Of a DNA stretch of 64,000 nt, positions 61,789-64,000 are shown in pieces (within the stretch, counting starts at the first letter, position 1; the number at the start of each line of letters is the position of its first letter). A program made the position numbers and the translations under genes. The stretch is from Paracoccaceae bacterium (lineage in GTDB: Bacteria > Pseudomonadota > Alphaproteobacteria > Rhodobacterales > Rhodobacteraceae), in the NCBI GenBank assembly GCA_014872875.1, contig WKFI01000011.1:310001-374000 (forward strand), read 5' to 3'. The notes beneath the pieces were generated by a model. The model did no database searches. It was not told the origin of the DNA and saw nothing but the letters and a program-made list of their open reading frames with translations.

Positions 61789-62471
61789 CACGCGGCCACC
61801 TGAGGCGAAAACCCAGTTACGTCGATGAAGCGGTCACAAACCCGCTCCCGCGCGCCTTCATCATGGAAGATCCCGATGATCGCTGCGCCACGGGCTTTGG
61901 CGCCTTCGATCAGGCCCAGCACCATATCGCGGTTCTTTGCATCCAGACTGGCGGTGGGTTCATCCAGCAAAAGCGCCGGGTATTCATAGGCAAAGCCGCG
62001 CGCGATGTTCACCCGCTGCTGTTCGCCCCCGGAAAAAGTGGTGGGGCTTAGCCCCCACAGTCCTTCGGGGATGTTCAGAAGGCTCAGCAGCGTGGCAGCC
62101 TTGTCGCGGGCTTCGGCCTGCGACTTGCCGACCGCCAACAAGGGCTCGGCGACCACGTCCAGAGTCGGCACCCGGGGCACCACGCGCAGGAACTGGCTGA
62201 CATAGCCCAGTGTGTCGCGGCGCAGGGCCAGGATCTCGCGCGGTTCGGCGCTGGCAACATCCACATTGCCCACCAGGATCTGGCCTGAGGCCGCCAGGTA
62301 GTTGCCATAGATCAGCCGCATGAGCGTGGATTTACCTGAGCCTGATGCGCCGATCAGACCCACGCATTCTCCGGGTTCGACCGACAGGCTCGCACCCTCC
62401 ATCACCGGGATTACGGCGCTGCCCTGATTATGCAGGGTGAAGCTTTTGTTCACGTTGTTCAGTTCGATCAT
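61788..62471 (-). CDS. phnL: C-P lyase ABC-type protein PhnL
   Basis: This 227-residue ABC ATPase-like subunit has Walker A GASGSGKSTLMRLIYG, signature FSGGEQQRVNIARG and Walker B ALLLDEPTASLDA. PhnL works with the C-P lyase core complex rather than as a transporter. ATG 62471 is chosen because AGGACGG precedes it; a longer in-frame start overlaps phnK. It lies 10 bp after the phnK stop and shares TGATG with phnN. Confidence 0.93.
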   Translation of the reverse strand: MIELNNVNKSFTLHNQGSAVIPVMEGASLSVEPGECVGLIGASGSGKSTLMRLIYGNYLAASGQILVGNVDVASAEPREILALRRDTLGYVSQFLRVVPRVPTLDVVAEPLLAVGKSQAEARDKAATLLSLLNIPEGLWGLSPTTFSGGEQQRVNIARGFAYEYPALLLDEPTASLDAKNRDMVLGLIEGAKARGAAIIGIFHDEGARERVCDRFIDVTGFSPQVAA

Positions 62472-62481
62472 CTTACCGTCC

Positions 62482-63303
62482 TCAGACCTGCAGGACGCTG
62501 GAGACCAGCAGCTGCGTATAAGCATGTTGGGGATCGTCCAGCACCTGATCGGTCAGGCCGGTCTCGACCACATGGCCGTCCTTCATCACCATCAGTCGGT
62601 CGGCCAACAGCCGCACAACCGCCAGGTCATGGGTAACGATCAAGGCGCTCAACCCCATCTCGCGCACCAATCCGCGCAACAGATCCAGAAGCCGGGCTTG
62701 AACCGACACATCCAGCCCCCCGGTTGGTTCATCCATGAAAACCAGCCGTGGCCCGGTGACCAGATTGCGCGCGATCTGCAACCGCTGTTGCATACCGCCG
62801 GAGAAGGCGGTGGGACGGTCATCAACGCGGGTTTCGCTAATCTCGACCCGGCCCAGCCAGTCAATGGCACGTTCCCGGATATTGCCGTAATGGCGATCAC
62901 CTACTGCCATCAGTCGTTCGCCAATATTGCCACCGGCGCTGACCGACGTGCGCAGCCCGTCGCGGGCATGTTGGTGGACAAAAGCCCAATCGGTCCGGCT
63001 CAGCATGCGACGTTCGGGTTCGGACATGGTAACTGTGTCCACAGGACCATCAGCACGGGTGTCAAAGATCACCTGCCCGGCGTCCGGCTCCAGATGACCG
63101 GCGAGACAGTTCAAGAGCGTGGACTTGCCGGACCCGCTTTCCCCCACGATCCCCATGACCTCCCCAGGGTAGAGGTCGAAATTCACCCCGGTACAACCGA
63201 TCCTTGCGCCGTACCGCTTCTCGATTTCCCGAACTTGCAGCAGAGGCTTTACCGTCTCTGTCCGCGCCCGGGTGTTTTCGCGAAAATCCTTGTCAGCCCG
63301 CAT
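62482..63303 (-). CDS. phnK: C-P lyase ABC-type protein PhnK
   Basis: This 273-residue ABC ATPase has Walker A GESGSGKSTLLNCLAGH, signature FSGGMQQRLQIARN and Walker B LVFMDEPTGGLDV. It resembles dipeptide-transporter ATPases but binds the PhnGHIJ core complex. The ATG overlaps the phnJ stop as TGATG, so the two are translated together. The N-terminus has a short basic extension (RADKDFRENTRARTETVK). Confidence 0.93.
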   Translation of the reverse strand: MRADKDFRENTRARTETVKPLLQVREIEKRYGARIGCTGVNFDLYPGEVMGIVGESGSGKSTLLNCLAGHLEPDAGQVIFDTRADGPVDTVTMSEPERRMLSRTDWAFVHQHARDGLRTSVSAGGNIGERLMAVGDRHYGNIRERAIDWLGRVEISETRVDDRPTAFSGGMQQRLQIARNLVTGPRLVFMDEPTGGLDVSVQARLLDLLRGLVREMGLSALIVTHDLAVVRLLADRLMVMKDGHVVETGLTDQVLDDPQHAYTQLLVSSVLQV

Positions 63304-64000
63304 CACGCGACCTCCTCCTGGGCCAATCGGCCCACATGGCCCGCCCCGCGGCGCGACCGGCAGTAATCGGTATCGGAACAGACAAACATTCGGTTGCCTG
63401 CGTCATCCACGATCACCTCGTCCAGATAACTGTCTTCGGCTCCGCACAGGTCACAGGCATGTTCAGCCTTGGTTGCCTCGAACGGATAGTCTTCGAAATC
63501 CAGCGACACGACCTTCGTGTACGGTGGCACCGCATAGATCCGCTGTTCACGCCCAGCGCCGAACAGCTGAATCGCCGCCATCTCCATCTTCGGATTGTCG
63601 AATTTCGGGATCGGGCTCGGGTCCATGACATAGCGATCCTCCACCTTGACCGGATAGGCATAAGAGGTGGCAATCGCGCCGTGCTGCGAGATGTCTTCGT
63701 AAAGCTTCACATGCATCAGCCCGTATTCCTCCAAACTGTGCATCTTGCGGGTTTCGGTTTCGCGTGGCTCCAGAAAGCGCAGCGGTTCCGGAATCGGCAC
63801 CTGATAGACCAGGATCTGGTCCTCACGCAGTTTTGCCTCAGGGATCCGGTGACGGGTTTGGATGACGCTCGCCTGTTCGGTTTCTTCGGTTGTTTCAACT
63901 CCGGCGGTTCGTTCAAAGAACTTGCGGATCGAAACAGCATTGGTCGTGTCATCGGCACCTTGGTCGATCACTTTGAGCGTGTCCTCGGGCGTCAACGTCG
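63303..64000 (-). CDS. phnJ: C-P lyase radical SAM subunit PhnJ (5' end outside the window)
   Basis: PhnJ is the radical SAM enzyme that cleaves the carbon-phosphorus bond of ribose 1-methylphosphonate 5-phosphate. The window holds about the last 230 residues of roughly 285-290; the N-terminal 55-60 lie past 64000. Conserved blocks include VIDQGADDTTNAVSIRKFF, QTRHRIPE, VPIPEPLRFLEPRETETRKMH, YEDISQHG and YVMDPSPIPKFDNP. The iron-sulfur cysteines appear as CDLC and then VCSDTDYC near the C-terminus. It is followed by overlapping phnK, phnL and phnN. Confidence 0.95.
   Translation of the reverse strand, partial: TLTPEDTLKVIDQGADDTTNAVSIRKFFERTAGVETTEETEQASVIQTRHRIPEAKLREDQILVYQVPIPEPLRFLEPRETETRKMHSLEEYGLMHVKLYEDISQHGAIATSYAYPVKVEDRYVMDPSPIPKFDNPKMEMAAIQLFGAGREQRIYAVPPYTKVVSLDFEDYPFEATKAEHACDLCGAEDSYLDEVIVDDAGNRMFVCSDTDYCRSRRGAGHVGRLAQEEVA

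Noticed and set aside
1-64000. Insertion sequences, prophage, tRNA-linked integration or other mobile DNA
   Set aside because: No transposase, integrase, tRNA gene or terminal repeats were seen on either strand, and base composition does not change sharply at any boundary by eye.

Overview
This 64 kb window looks like a chromosomal segment of a marine alphaproteobacterium of the Rhodobacteraceae (roseobacter type). The basis is mixed. The GC content is high, genes are packed in ATGA/TGATG-overlapping operons, and the family mix is typical: fabB-fabI, PcaD/PcaB, FAD/GcvT demethylase with an MttB-like protein, MaoC-Pta plus AckA, and a C-P lyase cluster with DUF1045. No tRNA, rRNA, IS element, CRISPR array or prophage was seen. 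The first gene (fabB) and the last gene (phnJ) are cut by the window edges.

Layout. 1-1209: end of fabB and fabI. 1288-7341: a small membrane protein, a nitronate monooxygenase-like enzyme, an FKBP isomerase, then a compact run of haloacid dehalogenase, alpha/beta hydrolase, threonine dehydratase-like enzyme and a nuclease/phosphatase. 7470-14536: partial protocatechuate branch (pcaD, hydrolase, pcaB), MFS exporter, Zn-alcohol dehydrogenase and an enolase-superfamily dehydratase. 14739-17517: DUF2189 membrane protein, an ArsP-type permease with its ArsR repressor, and a divergent second ArsR that looks like a SqrR/BigR persulfide sensor. 17725-33517: the most unusual region. It holds a GSCFA protein, an ABC-exporter-like protein with a degenerate ATPase and a C-terminal cyclic-nucleotide-binding domain, a DUF3307 protein, a small secreted protein, a membrane class III nucleotide cyclase, a 1629-residue secreted protein with about 15 PKD modules, a LysM/FecR periplasmic protein and an XRE regulator.

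33674-42577: a 50-residue metallothionein with 14 cysteines; an FAD/GcvT - MttB-like - TetR operon; a GST; ackA with a MaoC-Pta fusion; and a small methyltransferase. 42808-50053: a short leader ORF followed by a peptide-type ABC transporter (fused ATPases, binding protein, two permeases) and a CoA-transferase. 50087-52423: an MscS-type channel. 52818-59304: a seven-gene head-to-tail operon of four glycosyltransferases, a histidine phosphatase, a polysaccharide deacetylase-like protein and a methyltransferase paralogous to the one at 42089. 59374-64000: phnM, a divergent DUF1045 gene, and phnN-phnL-phnK-phnJ.

Best candidates for undescribed biology: (a) the cyclase / PKD / FecR cluster beside the cyclic-nucleotide-binding pseudo-ABC protein, which could be a local second-messenger circuit; (b) the tightly coupled glycosyltransferase operon; (c) DUF1045 as a possible 2H phosphodiesterase in C-P lyase metabolism; (d) the cysteine-dense metallothionein near an XRE regulator that itself ends in CSCC. 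All functional links are inferred from sequence motifs and gene order only.
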